DNA of 64,000 bases from Heterobilharzia americana (GCA_944470555.2 OX104128.1:45243920-45307919); one strand, 5' to 3'; shown: positions 10,610 to 23,074, numbered from the stretch's first letter. The notes: generated by a model from the sequence alone, not told the origin. Made by a program: numbers and translations.

Positions 10610-11599
10610 CAATTTGACTCAGTTTAACAACGGGAAACTACAAGTATCAACAAACCATTTATTCATATGTTCAGGTAATTAAGATTTGACGAAGAAGTAA
10701 GGTGCTTTGACCGGAATCTATCCAGTTGATCATTCTGAATTTGGCTAATATTTTCCTAACTTAAATGTTTTTAGTTTGTTTCCAATGATAAGATATGAAA
10801 CTAAACCATTCAGAAACGATTTCGAGGTATATCATTTATTCAAATAAGTACAAATGAAATTCATCATTCTGACTGCTTGCCAGTCAAATGTTACATAGGA
10901 AAATTTTTACAGAAAGTATGAGTAAATGGTGTAAGTTGGATAAATGCATAAAAAATTGACGTTCTCATAACTGCAATTAGTGTACATCTGTGTCAGGTTG
11001 GTGCTACTTACAGTGCTATTCACATTATGTTGCACAATAATTGGTTCTACTGAATGTTGAAAATGCTAACTACAGACAAATAAGCAAGAAGAATATTGAG
11101 TATTCTCGGGTCACTTAGATATCCAACTTAATCATGAACTACGAAGATGATAAAAAGTTCAATCTTCTGGACATAACCAGACAGAGTAGGACACGTGGTA
11201 TGCTCCAAACCTCCATTCATCGAATGGATAAATTGAAAGGTGCATACTTGAATTTTAATAACTGTTGTCCCACTAAACATATACACTGATTTGTTAAAAC
11301 TCTACTTCACAGAGAATAAATTTTAATCTTCTTTGAGATTTCTCTTATGATTAACTATAACTGGCCGTATTAACCCCAGTGACCGATAATCTGTTTTCCT
11401 TCAGTGAATTAAAGTATGCTAAGTTTTCAGGTAATTTGCATATTTTGATATTCTGTTGTAAGAAGTTGACAAAACAGGACACTGAAATGAAAAGGATCCG
11501 TTTTATTCTGCTCCTTTTGTTATTCTTGCCCTATTCAAAAATGCTAATAACACATATAAAAAATAAAAAACTATGAACTAAAGAGAAGAAAATCTCGCC
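10610..11599. other. No gene recognised
   Basis: AT-rich sequence without a coding or repeat signal that I can support. It is repeated at 28988-29977. Confidence 0.55.
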
Positions 11600-12698
11600 T
11601 GGTTTACTAGTTTACTACTTACTAGACGGTCCTAAGCCCCAATCAACAGGGAAGGTTGGGAATAAGGCTGGCAACCCTATCACAGAAAACCAATCCAACC
11701 GCTAAAGAAAATTCAAAGCACAGACAAAACATAAAGAAATAAAAACAAACTTATTCCTCGCTGGAAGCAGGCAGACGAAATGACGCCAGTTGGTGACAGC
11801 CTACACTCGAGAAGCCAATTGGTTGATGTGTCTCCTCTTGATCAAAGTGATAGTAAGCATGGGGACATGGAATCTCCACACCATATATGAACGTAGCAAG
11901 GCTGTCAAGATTCCAAAGGAGATGAAGAGATATGAGATGGAAGTGCTAGGAATCTGCGAGTAATCAGCAGATGGAATGTAAGTGGACTCTCCAAACTGTC
12001 AAATAGAGAGGAGTCAATGATCTACTCCGATATTATCACCCAGATGACAACGAAGAGCATACTGAGTAATGGAGTGGCTATCATGATGTCTCCACGAACA
12101 TCGAAAGATCTCATGCAATGGGAATCAGTCTCCTCCTACAGGATAAGGATCATGACAACAAGATTCAACTGAAAACGAAGGGAAGTCACAATGATACAAT
12201 GGTACACTGTGCACCTAAAAGTAATGCGGATGAAGACAAGAAGGAGGAATTCTACAGACAACTGCAATCAGTACTCGACAAGACCACAATCGTGATGGCG
12301 ACTTCAAAACTCTAATGGGTAGGGTGACATGAAAGCCAAAGTGGGAGTGGACAAGACACGAAGAGAAATAATCCGTCATGAATCGAGAGGCAGTCGGTGA
12401 AATGAATGTAAATGCAGAGCTGTTTGTGGAATTCTGCGCATTCAACGATTTGGTGATTGGAGGCAGTGTGTACAAACACACACAAGGATATTCACAAGGC
12501 AGCAACATAAATTTGATTTCCACAGATGGACACACTACACGAAAAATCGGATCATAGTCATCTCAATGTGAAGAAAGTGGAGATAGAGAGGCTTCAAGCC
12601 CACTGGAAACAAGATCAGATCAGATGAAGAAGAGGAGCAGATGTAGGTTGACACTACTCACTATCTAGTGCAAGGAGCCTGCCTTCGAAATCAGGTTG
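11600..12698 (+). mobile_element. RTE 5' fragment, 3'-truncated (fragment B)
   Basis: The plus strand starts like the 5' end of element A (GGTCCTAAGCCC near 11630) and runs through the endonuclease region. It stops abruptly after ATCAGGTTG at 12698, followed by 16 bases of unknown origin and then segment H. Loss of the 3' part cannot come from normal retrotransposition, which truncates 5' ends, so this end is a later rearrangement. The two-unit identity step at ~11933/30311 lies inside it. Confidence 0.85.
11858..12640 (+). pseudogene. RTE endonuclease domain fragment, frameshifted
   Basis: Recognisable pieces are GTWNLHTIYERSKAVK near 11860 and the block with VHCAPKSNADEDKKEEFYRQ (12118-12315). 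Further on are FNDLVIGGSVYKHTQGYSQG near 12445 and DGHTTRK near 12525. These correspond to the same motifs of element D (VHCAPTNNADQEKKEEFYRK), so B is closer to the D subfamily than to A. Stops and shifts separate the blocks, and no RT follows. Confidence 0.82.
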
Positions 12699-12713
12699 TC
12701 TGTTTGATTTATG

Positions 12714-14299
12714 TTGACGGTTTGCATAAATATCCAGATATTTCCTGATTAGAAGCAAGGCCTGAAATATGCATTTCGTTTGATGTTATTCAAAATTAGA
12801 AATGTGAGGCTACATTTATAAAATAACTCAAAGTTGATTTCCACTGCTTACCAAACGATGGTCAGTGCATTCCAGTCTCGCTGTGGAAAAAACATCGCCA
12901 AACTAGTATGCGTCAATTTAGATGAGGAATCCGAAAGCATAGTGAAAAATGACTATCTGACATCAGTGCCAGCTGCTGTCAACCAGCTAAATAACACATT
13001 GTTCAGTAACACTTTTACGAGTGGTGTCAGGAAGTGGGTATACAGAAATATCAGAACATATATTTGCATGAATGGTATTTTCAAAGTACATTGAACGAAT
13101 TTATTTCAACTGGTTGTGTGAGGATTGATTGGTTTGAAGGTAGTTTTCATCACGGAATAATAACGGGTGTGTAATCAGTGAAAACCTGGAGCGTAACTTC
13201 GAAATTGTGTGGTACAACCAAATTTCCTATTGGACACACAAAATTTAGGTGTGCCAATTGTTTAAATGATCGACTTGAAAGCTTTTCAACCTGTACGTGA
13301 AAACCAATTGGGCTAACTCGTTAGACCCAGGAGCACTTATAAGCTATTTCGTTCATTGATGCGACATTTCATCAGTACACATTCAACACATACACTGAAT
13401 GTGTTCCTGATCGTCAAATTTTATGATAAACATAAAAGCAGTCTGCCATAAGAATGAATCCCACTCAAACGAAGAGAGATAAAAGTCGTTGAGTTTATAA
13501 TGATCAAGCTTACAGTATTTGGATGAATAAAGAGTGTTAGTGTGTCTTTACCGTTATATTCTTATGTCAAAGAACACAGTAGTAAGTAACACCTTTTTAG
13601 ACCAGTCACCCATTTAGCACTTCCATTCTGGTTATGCTCCAGCTAAGGCAGCACTTCTGGAGAGATTCAATGTCTCAGTGTGCGTAACGTATGCTTTGAT
13701 AAACTTGGTCAATTTATACAACCTCATCGGTTGGCTTATTTCCTTTAACTTCAAATCCACATTGAACCTGTATCTAGCTCACTGTGATATCCAACCAATT
13801 ATGAACAACGAATTAGGGGTAATGATTTTTTTAAACCTGATTCCAACTATATTCTTCTAAAGTGAAATAAGTGAGTAGATAGATTTAATGTGCAATACAC
13901 TAAACTCTTATGATATATTTCTATACTTTTCATGCAACTTAAGTGCCACAACACTTCAGAAATCTAGGCTGTCAAAGGAAGCGAGATGATATTCAAGCGT
14001 ATGAACAGTTCTCTAGTTCAGTAAAAAAATGCTGTCAACTGGCGTTTGGTTTATAACGATTTCCAGTTGATATCTGTACATGAAGAAAATCATCATGCAT
14101 AAAAATCGGTTAATTAGTACAGTTCAAGAAGGAGTAATCAACAGTGGCCGTCAATTCTGAATTACACTAGCCTTTAAAAGTATTCGTGAGTTTCACATTC
14201 ATACGTTACATTCCTAAGATTTTCATACCCTAAATAAATCACTTATTCACTCAGCTGGTTAGCTGCGATAATGACAATTTAGACTACCTGAAGTTTGTG
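12714..14299 (+). repeat. Segment H, first of three copies
   Basis: A 1.6-kb segment of non-RTE sequence found three times: here, at 31091-32674, and inverted at 46247-47865. It sits between RTE fragments B and C in the tandem units but not in the inverted arm. It holds the 86-codon ORF described separately; the rest shows no recognisable coding. The three copies differ from each other by scattered substitutions. Confidence 0.9.
12834..13094 (+). CDS. Unidentified 86-codon ORF in segment H
   Basis: I do not recognise this protein. It has no membrane segment or low-complexity run, and its composition is balanced (DEESESIVKNDYLTSVPAAV in the middle), which is unusual among the chance frames of this window. 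GTATAC follows a GTGG at about 13038 and could be a splice donor. An AG before 12832 could be an acceptor, so it might be a captured host exon. Copies at 31210-31470 and 47426-47713 have the same protein over the shared part; segmental duplication alone explains that. It may also be non-coding. Confidence 0.3.
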   Translation: MISTAYQTMVSAFQSRCGKNIAKLVCVNLDEESESIVKNDYLTSVPAAVNQLNNTLFSNTFTSGVRKWVYRNIRTYICMNGIFKVH

Positions 14300-16850
14300 C
14301 AGGTGGACACACTACACGAAAAATCGAATCAACGTCATCTCAATGTGAAGAAAGTGGAGATGGAGATGCTTCAAACCTACTGGACACAAGATCAGATCAG
14401 ATGAAGAAGAGGAGCAGATGTAGGTTGACACCACTCACTATCTAGTGCAAGGAGCCTGACTTCGAAATCAGGTTGAAAGTCTTCAGAGAAGATGGTGATA
14501 GACGATCACAGTTCTAGTTGAACATGCAGAACAGAGACTGAAAGACGAAACTACAAATTGCATCTTCACGTCAGCCATCAGGACCAAATGTTAGTCATCT
14601 AGCAACATCCTTGAAGAAACCTGTGTGGAAGGGAAGAACACTGAAAGTCTTTGAAAGAGATGTGTAAGGAAACCCGCATAACCGTATTACGAAGGAAGAG
14701 AAAGGAAGACAAGGAATGGATCTCGACCGACACATGGAAGCTGATAGAGTAAGGAGAGGAGGATGGTGAAGCAGAAGATGAAGCAGTGCAGTTCAAGGAT
14801 GAACGACGAGAAGAGGAACTGACTGCAATGTACAAAACACTGGATATGCAGGTGAAGAGGATTGCGTGCAAATACAAAAGACACTTCTACGAAACACTGG
14901 CAAGTGAAGCAGAACAGGCTGCCGGTTGGTAGGAGAGACCTGACAACATTGTATCAAATAACCAGGTTACTCTCTGGTAGGGAAGAGATCAACTCAGACG
15001 AAACCAATGGAAGATAGTGAAGGATGCTTGGTTATCGAAAAGGAAAAGCAAATGAAACGATGGGATGACCACTTCAGAAAAATCTTGAATCGACCACCAC
15101 AACCACCACCACCACCAGCTGCAACTCGTCTAGAAATAACACCATCACTCCAGCCACAGAACTACCAGTGATCACAGGCCCTCCGATAAAAGCAAAAGTA
15201 AAGTTGTGAAAGCCACAAAGCTACTGAAATGCAGGAAAGCAGCAGGAACAGATGGAATCCCTCGAAAAGTACCGAGAACAGACACAGAGACAACAGGGGA
15301 CATGCTCACACCACTTCACCTGTAGAAGTTTCCAAAGGAAGGAAGGAAGGAAGTAAAGATATCTGACCATAGATTGGAAGAAGGGCTACCATATCAAACT
15401 TCCACAGAACGGAGACAGTAGACTTTGCAACAACTGGCGAGGAATCATGCTCCACCTCTGTCAACCCCATGCAAAATATTATGCCGCGTCATCCTGCAGA
15501 TACTGAAGGACTGAAGGATTGGCTGAATTCATAATTACGACCTGAACATGCAGGCAGGCTTCAGGAGGAACAAATCATGTGTAGATCAAATCGCAACGCT
15601 TCACATCATCATAGAACAGAGAATAGTATGGCAGTCAACCCTCCACCTCAACTTCATCGACTTAGAAACGGCCTTCGACAGCGTCATCTGAGAAGTAATT
15701 TGGCAACTGCTTCAACACTACGTCTTAGTGTCACAAACTTTCATCAACACAATTCAACAACTATATGAAGATGTCACATGCCGGCCAAGTAATTCACAAT
15801 GGGAAGCCCAGTGAGGCTTTTGAAGTGAAGATAGGAAGGAGTAAAACAATGCTGCCTACTATCACCCATCATCTTCCTGATTGTAGTGGACTGGATGATG
15901 CAGGAAACAGTGAGGAGCGAGAAGAGAGTGATACGTTGGCTGGACGGGGAAAATATCCTAGAGAAGTTGGATTTCGCCGATGACTTGCGTCTGATGTCAC
16001 ACAAACTTGAAGATCTACAGGCGAGAACTAACAAGTTGACAGAAGAGGTAGGGTAGGGCAGGGCAGGGCAGAGCAGGGCAGCGAAGATGGAACTTGCTTC
16101 AAGTGAATGTGGAGAAGAGAGAGGTGATGAAGATAACCAACCAACACCAACACCACCACCAACACCAACACCACCAACAGCAACAACAAGCTCCAATCAC
16201 CATCAACGGGAGAAACTTAAAGGAAGTAACCTCCTTCACCTATCTAAGAAGCACTGTTTCAACTACAGACGGCACAGACGAGGATGTCAAAATCAGAATC
16301 AGAAAGCGAGACAGGCGTTTATTAACCTGAAACCAGTATGGTGATCTTCTGCACTCAGCATGTGGAACACGATGCGGATTTTCAACACTAATTGAGTCAA
16401 GTCAGTACTTCTATGTGATGGTTGAGAGATTTGGTGCGTCACGAACTGGATTTCCAACAAACCGTAGACATCCACCAACGACTGCCTACGCTCTCTACTG
16501 AAGATCAGATGGCCAGAAAGAATAAGCGGCAAGCAACTTTGTCTGGCAGCGAACCAACCATTAACTTATCATTCAACAAATATGAAGAAGGAAATGAAGA
16601 TGGGTTGACTATACACTGAGAATGCCAACTGGGGACATCACATGCCAGGCAAGTTCTTCGAATGGAACCCAGGTGGCAAACGACGAGTTGGGCATCCGAG
16701 GTGAGGGTGGCATGGAGGAGATGGTTTGAAGAAGAAATGAAAGCTTGTGGGGACCGATTGAGCGAGGTTCAAAATACTGCAGAGAACATAGTACAATGGA
16801 GGCGTGCTACTTAAGCCCTATGTTCCACTAGGAACCTAAAGGAAAATATA
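14300..16850 (+). mobile_element. 5'-truncated RTE element C, unit 1 version with own 3' end
   Basis: The element starts inside the endonuclease region at 14300. It repeats the last ~175 bases of fragment B (12522-12698 against 14300-14468) before running on through linker, RT and C-terminal region to the RTE terminus near 16850 (AAGCCCTATGTTCCACTAGG). From about 16145 on it is nearly identical to element A, while the unit 2 and inverted copies follow another subfamily. A 50-base foreign stretch, or an indel, sits near 16560-16612 in the C-terminal region. Confidence 0.88.
14880..16640 (+). pseudogene. RTE linker and reverse transcriptase, frameshifted (C, unit 1)
   Basis: The linker text is readable near 14920 (RRDLTTLYQITRLLSGREEI), the fingers lead-in near 15230 (RKAAGTDGIP) and the palm as LEKLDFADDLRLMS, with FADD at 15973-15984. 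FTYLRSTVSTTDG at about 16240 follows, and the C-terminal FQQTVDIHQRLPTLSTEDQM at 16448. Many stops and shifts separate these. The catalytic aspartates are kept, but the protein cannot be made. Confidence 0.86.
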
Positions 16851-16859
16851 GTAATAAGC

Positions 16860-17828
16860 AGAGCAAATGATAGTGAATTACGAAGCTTCATAACAGTGTA
16901 GAATTAGAGAAGGCTAGATTGGTAACTGAGGAATAACAATGACAATAATGAGAAATAGCAAGATTTTATTTTAAATGCTTGTAGTTTTCATTGGTTGTTC
17001 TCCTGACTTGACCTAATCAGCTATTTTTGGGAAATTAGTTCTTTGTGTTATGGCTTGTAATATCATTTTCATACTAATTGTTCAGGTGTGACTCATGGGG
17101 AAATCCAGAGCGTACGTTTTATTTAAGTTGCTGTTGGTCACCTTGATATTCCTTAATACTGACGGTAACACCATGTCTACAAGAAAAGCTGATGATACTG
17201 ATAGGAGGACAGATCTGATGAGCAGTCACTCGTTTTTTCGTAGCAATAACATTATTTTGCAGCGACTTTAAATGAATTTTTTTCAAGAATGTTATGGATA
17301 CTGGACACTTTTTTTCTGAATTGGAATAATCGTAACTCTTCATTTCATGAAATCTGACCAACGCCTTCTTACCTCTTGAGGATAAATCTATTTTATGAGA
17401 AAAATGCACAAACCAGTGGAATAATGAATACATTTAATACAACCCTAATATCTTGGAAAAAAAGGAAACTGTTACGTAAAAGAAATTAGATCTTGTCTCC
17501 TTAATAGTTAGCTTAACGTTGATATCCTCTATACGGATGTCAGTCATCGGTGATAAGTTCAGATATCAAAAATACCTAAGTAGTAAAACTAATTTGTATT
17601 GAAATGAAGTATAACTCTAAACCCTACCTCAGAAACAATTGAAAAAACTAATTCAACTTCACTATTTACTTAAAATCTGCCTTTCTAGCCTAAAGGAAGG
17701 AACGTAATTGGTCAAGTCGTTGCTAGGGTAACCTTTAAAGTCACTTAAAATGACAAGAGACTACTGACCAGATATATCAGGATAAATGGATGGTCATCAG
17801 ATTGTTTCTATTTGGAATCCATCCACTT
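16860..17828. other. No gene recognised; 104-codon minus-strand frame
   Basis: Present once in the window. The minus-strand frame at 17119-17433 is rich in Lys, Ser and His, with no motif I know, and is most likely chance. Otherwise the region is AT-rich non-coding sequence. Confidence 0.45.
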
Positions 17829-17900
17829 TGTTTTAATGGTAAACGTTTAGAGCTAGCCAGTTAGAAGTCCTTGCTCTGGATTCGATACCCACTGGCTATT
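17829..17900 (+). mobile_element. tRNA-like SINE head
   Basis: TTTTAATGGTAAACG (17831-17845) and GGATTCGATACCC (17878-17890) have A-box and B-box form and near-normal spacing, with GAGCTAGCCAGT between them. No acceptor stem can be drawn, so it is a SINE head or a pseudo-tRNA, not a tRNA gene. Confidence 0.5.
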
Positions 17901-18377
17901 ATTAGTAAGGTGTATCCGCAACCACGAAACTTTATTCAAACATTCGTCATCTGGAAATGAAGGTACAGACTTTATCATTTATATACACAGGACACAGTTG
18001 ACTATGAAGTACACACACAAGTTGGTTAAGGGATGGTACTTAGTTTTTTCTAATGGTTGAATATAAGCTTGTATGATGGATACCAACAAGTACAAAACCG
18101 AGGATTGTGACACCTAAGCGACTACATGCTATAGTATAGTCACTATAATCACTGCGACCTCGGACCACATAACGTAGCACAGACCCCTGGGCTGCAAGCA
18201 TGAACGATGAGTACTTATGACTTCATGGTTGTATTGATTTCTGTCGACTGACCAATCTGATAAACTAACCTAATCAAACCTAAACTAAACAGACTATGTA
18301 CATGCAGTTGTGGTTAAAATGGTGTACCTCTGGAGATTCAGTCAGGTACAGATCAAAATGAATATTACTGATGCTTA
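17901..18377. other. No gene recognised; end of unit 1
   Basis: AT-rich sequence leading without any visible boundary into the second tandem unit. Confidence 0.5.
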
Positions 18378-18916
18378 TTGGAGGAAATAATGAGTACAAT
18401 ACGACAAAATGATTTTTTTAACCTGAAAACGAATAAGCAAACAAATAAGAATCACTTGACCAAAAAAACAACTGTAATAAGAAAAGTATTTGATTAGAAT
18501 TAGTAGAAACACAAAGCTATCAATAAAAAGTAAGGAAGACTAAGTGAACCTTAGATCAAAGAATATTCTTCGCCAAAATACAGTTTTCTTGCTGGAAATA
18601 AATTGCCATTCACCACTTAAAATCATGAGTAAGAATGTTCAGTAACCATATCAATGGAAAGCTTGCAGATTGTGGAATGGAAGAATGTATTATGAGTGAA
18701 TTTTTAATGATGAGTTTCCATACAGGGAAACGTTCTTCCTGGATTTCTCTGCTTGCGACTATCCATCATTAATATAAAATTGAAACACAGGCAATATTGA
18801 AATGTCCACACAAGAGACCATATGCCAATATAGACCGGTCAACTTGGTCCAACCAACGACGGGACATTGCAGGTAGCAGCATATAAACTACCCCCAAAGC
18901 ACAAGAAGTGAATACC

Positions 18917-19037
18917 GTGATCCGGTGGCATAGTGGATAATACTCTGGCGTCTGAAGACAACGGTGCGTACATCCAGCTGATGAATCCCAAACAGAACGA
19001 AATGCGTCTCTTGGATTCCTCTACTAGCCACTATCCA
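18917..19037 (+). mobile_element. Smα-like SINE fragment, unit 2 copy
   Basis: Identical copy of the SINE at 540-660. The hammerhead core CTGATGA is at 18978-18984 and GAAA at 18999-19002, with the same broken stem II. Confidence 0.85.
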
Positions 19038-19131
19038 TCAGTAATAAGAGTTTTTATTTTGGTAATGTACCCAGCTAAATGCTATTAAAATGTTCCAACT
19101 TCCAATGAGATTATAAACAATCTAACCATTA

Positions 19132-19277
19132 TTATTATTATTGTATATCCCTCGAGCTCCTAGTGGAACTTAGGGCTTCAGTAGCACGTCACCATTTCAC
19201 TCTGTTCTCTTCAGTCTTTTTAACCTGACCATAGTTGGCACGAATGTCCTGGAAGAAGTTGAGCGCTGTGTCTAATT
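19132..19277 (-). mobile_element. RTE 3' end stub, unit 2 copy
   Basis: Copy of the stub at 755-900. The candidate 9-base target duplication is at 19123-19131 and 19278-19286. Confidence 0.8.
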
Positions 19278-19738
19278 TAACCATTACAAGAATACATTTC
19301 AAAATAATCCCAGTGTGTTTAGAAAATCAAAACAAGATAATTCTAAACGTTTCATTATGTAAGCAGAATATTCTGCTTATAAAAATATTTCAAATGTTGG
19401 TGCGATAACAGACAGTAATTTTGATCTAAATATTACCAAAATGAAAACCGATCATTACGTGTAAACTTTTCATTACAAATTTGCTTATAACAAATTTAAG
19501 ATTAAGATTTCTCTAGAAACCTCATTTACAGTAATAAATTACACTCAATATATTTTGGAATAAGCTTTCTGAGATATTACATAACCTTGTCACTGCAAAC
19601 TCTGGATTGATTTTAAATTTAATCTAAACCGGATGGGGATCACTTTCTCAAAAATAATTTTATCTGATAGGAGATTGTGACTTTCCAAGTCAATCCAAGT
19701 ACAAATGGCTTATATCGGTCCAATTAACCAGATTCCAA

Positions 19739-19753
19739 TAAGAAATTCTTCTA
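19739..19753. repeat. Target-site duplication, left copy, unit 2
   Basis: Same 15-mer as at 1362-1376; it pairs with 23060-23074 around the second copy of element A. Confidence 0.9.
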
Positions 19754-19776
19754 TTACTATTGTTATTATTTGTACC

Positions 19777-21645
19777 TTGGGTTTCTAATAGAACATAGGG
19801 CTTCGGTAGCACGTCGCCAATGCACTCTGTTATCTGAAATCTTTTATATCTGGCTCCGCGACAGCCCATAAGCTCTCACTGCCTCGTCACACGATCTCCT
19901 CCATGTCACCCTCGGACGCCCAGCTAGTCGCTTCCCATCGGGGTTCAACTCCAAGGCCTGGCCTGACGTGTGATGTCCCCGTCGGCCTTCTCAGTATATG
20001 CTCAATCTGCTTCTTGGTTGGTTCGTTGCCAGACAAAGTTGCTTGCCGCTTATTCTTTCTGGCCATCTGATCTTCAGTAGAGAGCGTAGGCAGTCGTTGG
20101 TGGATGTCTACGGTTTGTTGGAAATCCAGTTCGTAACGCGCCAAGTCTCTCAACCATCACATAGAAGTACTGACTTGACTCAATTAGTGTTGAAAATCCG
20201 CATCGTGTTCCACATGCTGAGTGCAGAAGATCATCATACTGGTTTCAGGTTAATGAACGCCTGTCTCGCTTTTCTGATTCTGATTTTGACATCCTCGTCT
20301 GTGCCGTCTGTAGTTGAAACAGTGCTTCTTAGATAGGTGAAGGAGGTTACTTCCTTTAAGTTTCTCCCGTTGATGGTGATTGGAGCTTGTTGTTGGTGTT
20401 GGTGGTGGTGTTGGTGTTGGTTGGTTATCTTCATCACCTCTCTCTTCTCCACATTCACTTGAAGCAAGTTCCATCTTCGCTGCCCTGCCCTACCCTACCT
20501 CTTCTGTCAACTTGTTAGTTCTCGCCTGTAGATCATCAAGTTTGTGTGACATCGGACACAAGTCATCGGCGAAATCCAACTTCTCTAGGATATTTTCCCC
20601 GTCCAGCCAACGTATCACTCTCTTCTCGCTCCTCACGGTTTCCTGCATCATCCAGTCCACTACAATCAGGAAGATGATGGATGATAGTAGGCAGGATTGT
20701 TTTACTCCTTCCTATCTTCACTTCAAAAGCATCACTGAGCTTCCCATTGTGAATTACTTGGTCGGCATGTGACATCTTCATATAGTTGTTCAATTGTGTT
20801 GACGAAGGTTTGTGACACTAAGACCGTAGTGTTGAAGCAGTTGCCAAATTACTTCTCAGATGACGCTGTCGAAGGCCGTTTCTAAGTCGATGAAGTTAAG
20901 GTGGAGGGTTGACTGCCATACTATTCTCTGTTCTATGATGATGTGAAGCCTTGCGATTTGATCCACACATGATTTGTTCCTCCTGAAGCCTGCCTGCATG
21001 TTCAGGTCGTAATTATGAATCCAGCCAATCCTTTATTATCTGCAGGATGATGCGGCATAATATTTTGCATGGGGTTGACAGAGGTGGAGCATGATTCCTC
21101 GCCAGTTGTTGCAAAGTCTACTGTCTCCGTTCTGTGGAAGTTTGACAAGGTAGCCCTTCTTCCAATCTATGTTCAGATATCTTTACTTCCTTCCTTCCTT
21201 CCTTGGGAAACTTCTACAAGTGAAGTGGTGTGAGCATGTCCTCTGTTGTCTCTGTGTCTGTTCTCGGTGCTTTTCGAGGGATTCCATCTGTTCCTGCTGC
21301 TTTCACACATTATAGTAGCTCTATGGCTTTCAGAACTTCAACTTTTGTTGGAGGATTTATGTTCACTTGTAATTCAGCGGCTGCAGGTGGTATTTCTGGA
21401 CGAAGTGCAGGTAGTGGTGGTCGACTCAACAGCTTTTTGAAGTGGTCGGCCCGTCGTTTCCTTTGCTTCTCTTCTTTGGTAATAATACTTCTTTCATCAT
21501 CTTTTTCATCTGTGTTGATCTCTTCTCTACCAGAGAGTAACCTGGTTATTTGATATAATGTTGTCAGGTCTCTCCTACCAACCGGCAGCCTGTTCTGCTT
21601 CACTTGCCAGTGTTTCATAGAAGTGTCTTTTGTCTTTCCGTGCAC
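19777..21645 (-). pseudogene. RTE reverse transcriptase, frameshifted, unit 2 copy
   Basis: Copy of 1400-3268. The FADD codons are at 20562-20573 and the same stops are present. Confidence 0.88.
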
Positions 21646-21955
21646 TCTTCTTCACTTCTTTGTCCAGTGAGTGTTTTGTACATTGTACTCAGTTCCTCCT
21701 ATCTTTGAGCATCCTTGCACTGCTTCATCTTCTGTCTCACCATCCTCCTCTCCTCTGTCAGCTTTCATGTATCCATCGAAATCCATTCTTTATCTTCTTT
21801 CTTCTTCCTTCTTAACACGGCTGTGCAGGTTTCTTTCCACATCTCTTTCAAAGACTTCCAGTGTTCCTCCACACAGGTTTCTTCAGGGATGTTCCTTGAT
21901 ATCTCCCATTTTGTCTAGATGGCTGATGTGAAGATTTCCTTTGTAGTTTCACCCT

Positions 21956-22811
21956 TCAGTTTCTGTTCTGGGTGTTGAACTGTGGTCTATCACCAACTTC
22001 CTTGAAGGCTTTCAACTTGATTTGGAAGGTTCCTTGCACTAAACAGTGGTCTGAACCTACATCTGCTCCTCTTCTTGACCTTGTGTTAAGTAGACTGCGT
22101 CTCCACTTTCTCCACATTGAGATTAAGTCAATCTGATTTTTAGTGTGTCCTGGTGTCTGGTGAAATCCATGTCGCTCGCTTTGTGGATATCCTTGTGCTT
22201 GAACACACTGCCTGACTCCAATCACCAAATCGTTGAATGCACTAAATTCTGCAAACAATTCTCCATTCTCGTTCATCACCTCACCGGGCGCTTCTCGACC
22301 CATGGTTAGTTCTCTTCCTGTGTTGTCCACTCCCAGTTTGGCATTCATGTCGCCCATTAGAATTTTGATATTGCCAACTAGAGTGGTATCTTGTCCAGTG
22401 TTGATTGAAGTTGTCTGTAGAATTCCTCCTTCTTCTCTTACTCTGCATTATTTGTAGGTGCATAGTGTATCATTGTGACCTTCCTTCCTTTTGAGTTGAA
22501 TCTTGCTGTCATGAACCTGGAGAAGATTGGTTCCCACTGCATGAGAGAGAGCCTTCGATGCTCCTGGAAGAGGGACACTATGATGGCCACTCTCTTAGTG
22601 TGCTCTTGGTTGTCGTCTGGGTGACAATATCGGTGTAGATTATTGATTCTCCAGTTGACAGTTTGGAGAGTCCACTCCCATTCCATCTGCTTTCGCAAAT
22701 TCCAAGCACTTCAATGTGATACCTCTTCATCTCGTTTGCAATCTGGGCTGCCTTGCTGGATTCAAACATCGTGCGTACATTCCATGTCCCCACATTTGCT
22801 TTCGCTTTCAT
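21956..22811 (-). pseudogene. RTE endonuclease domain, frameshifted, unit 2 copy
   Basis: Copy of 3579-4434 with the same motifs (TWNVRT, GDMNAKLG, SDHCLV) and the same frame breaks. Confidence 0.9.
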
Positions 22812-23059
22812 CTAGGGAGAGAAGACATATCGGCCAATTGGCTTCCCGAAGGCTTTCACCAACTGGCGTCATTCCGCCTCTCCGATTCCAGCGAGGAATA
22901 ATTTTGTTTTTATTTTTTATATATCGTTTGTGCTTCGAAATTTCTTTAGCGGTTAGATTTGTTTTACGGGGTAGGGTTGCTAGCCCTATGCACAACCTTC
23001 CCTCTATACCCGGGCTTAGGACCGGCTAGTCACTAGTGAACTAGTTAACCATGCAAGGT

Positions 23060-23074
23060 TAAGAAATTCTTCTA
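23060..23074. repeat. Target-site duplication, right copy, unit 2
   Basis: Same 15-mer as at 4683-4697. Because the target duplication was copied too, element A had inserted before the tandem duplication. Confidence 0.9.

Larger units (their letters stand above)
1..16144 (+). repeat. Tandem segmental duplication, unit 1
   Basis: This stretch is repeated head-to-tail at 18378-34507. The offset is 18377 up to about 5351 and 18378 after it, because unit 2 has one extra T in a T run near 23731. From 1 to about 11932 that is the only difference I noticed. From 11933 on, substitutions and small indels appear every ~50-100 bases. The two copies part company at about 16144/34507, inside an RTE element. 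The true left edge lies before this window, so the repeat period is about 18.4 kb only as seen here. A very recent duplication, gene conversion or an assembly artefact could each explain the near identity. Confidence 0.96.
19754..23059 (-). mobile_element. RTE element A, unit 2 copy
   Basis: I see no difference from element A at 1377-4682, including all its frameshifts. It was therefore duplicated as part of the segment and is not a separate transposition. Confidence 0.93.

Noticed and set aside
16040..16082. GGGCA-type short tandem repeat as a separate satellite or CRISPR-like array
   Set aside because: It is an internal feature of the RTE coding sequence (also at 34420-34447 and inverted at 44475-44505), with no spacers.
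17183..17232. Two CTGATGA words as hammerhead ribozymes
   Set aside because: No GAA core or pairable stem II follows at the right distance.
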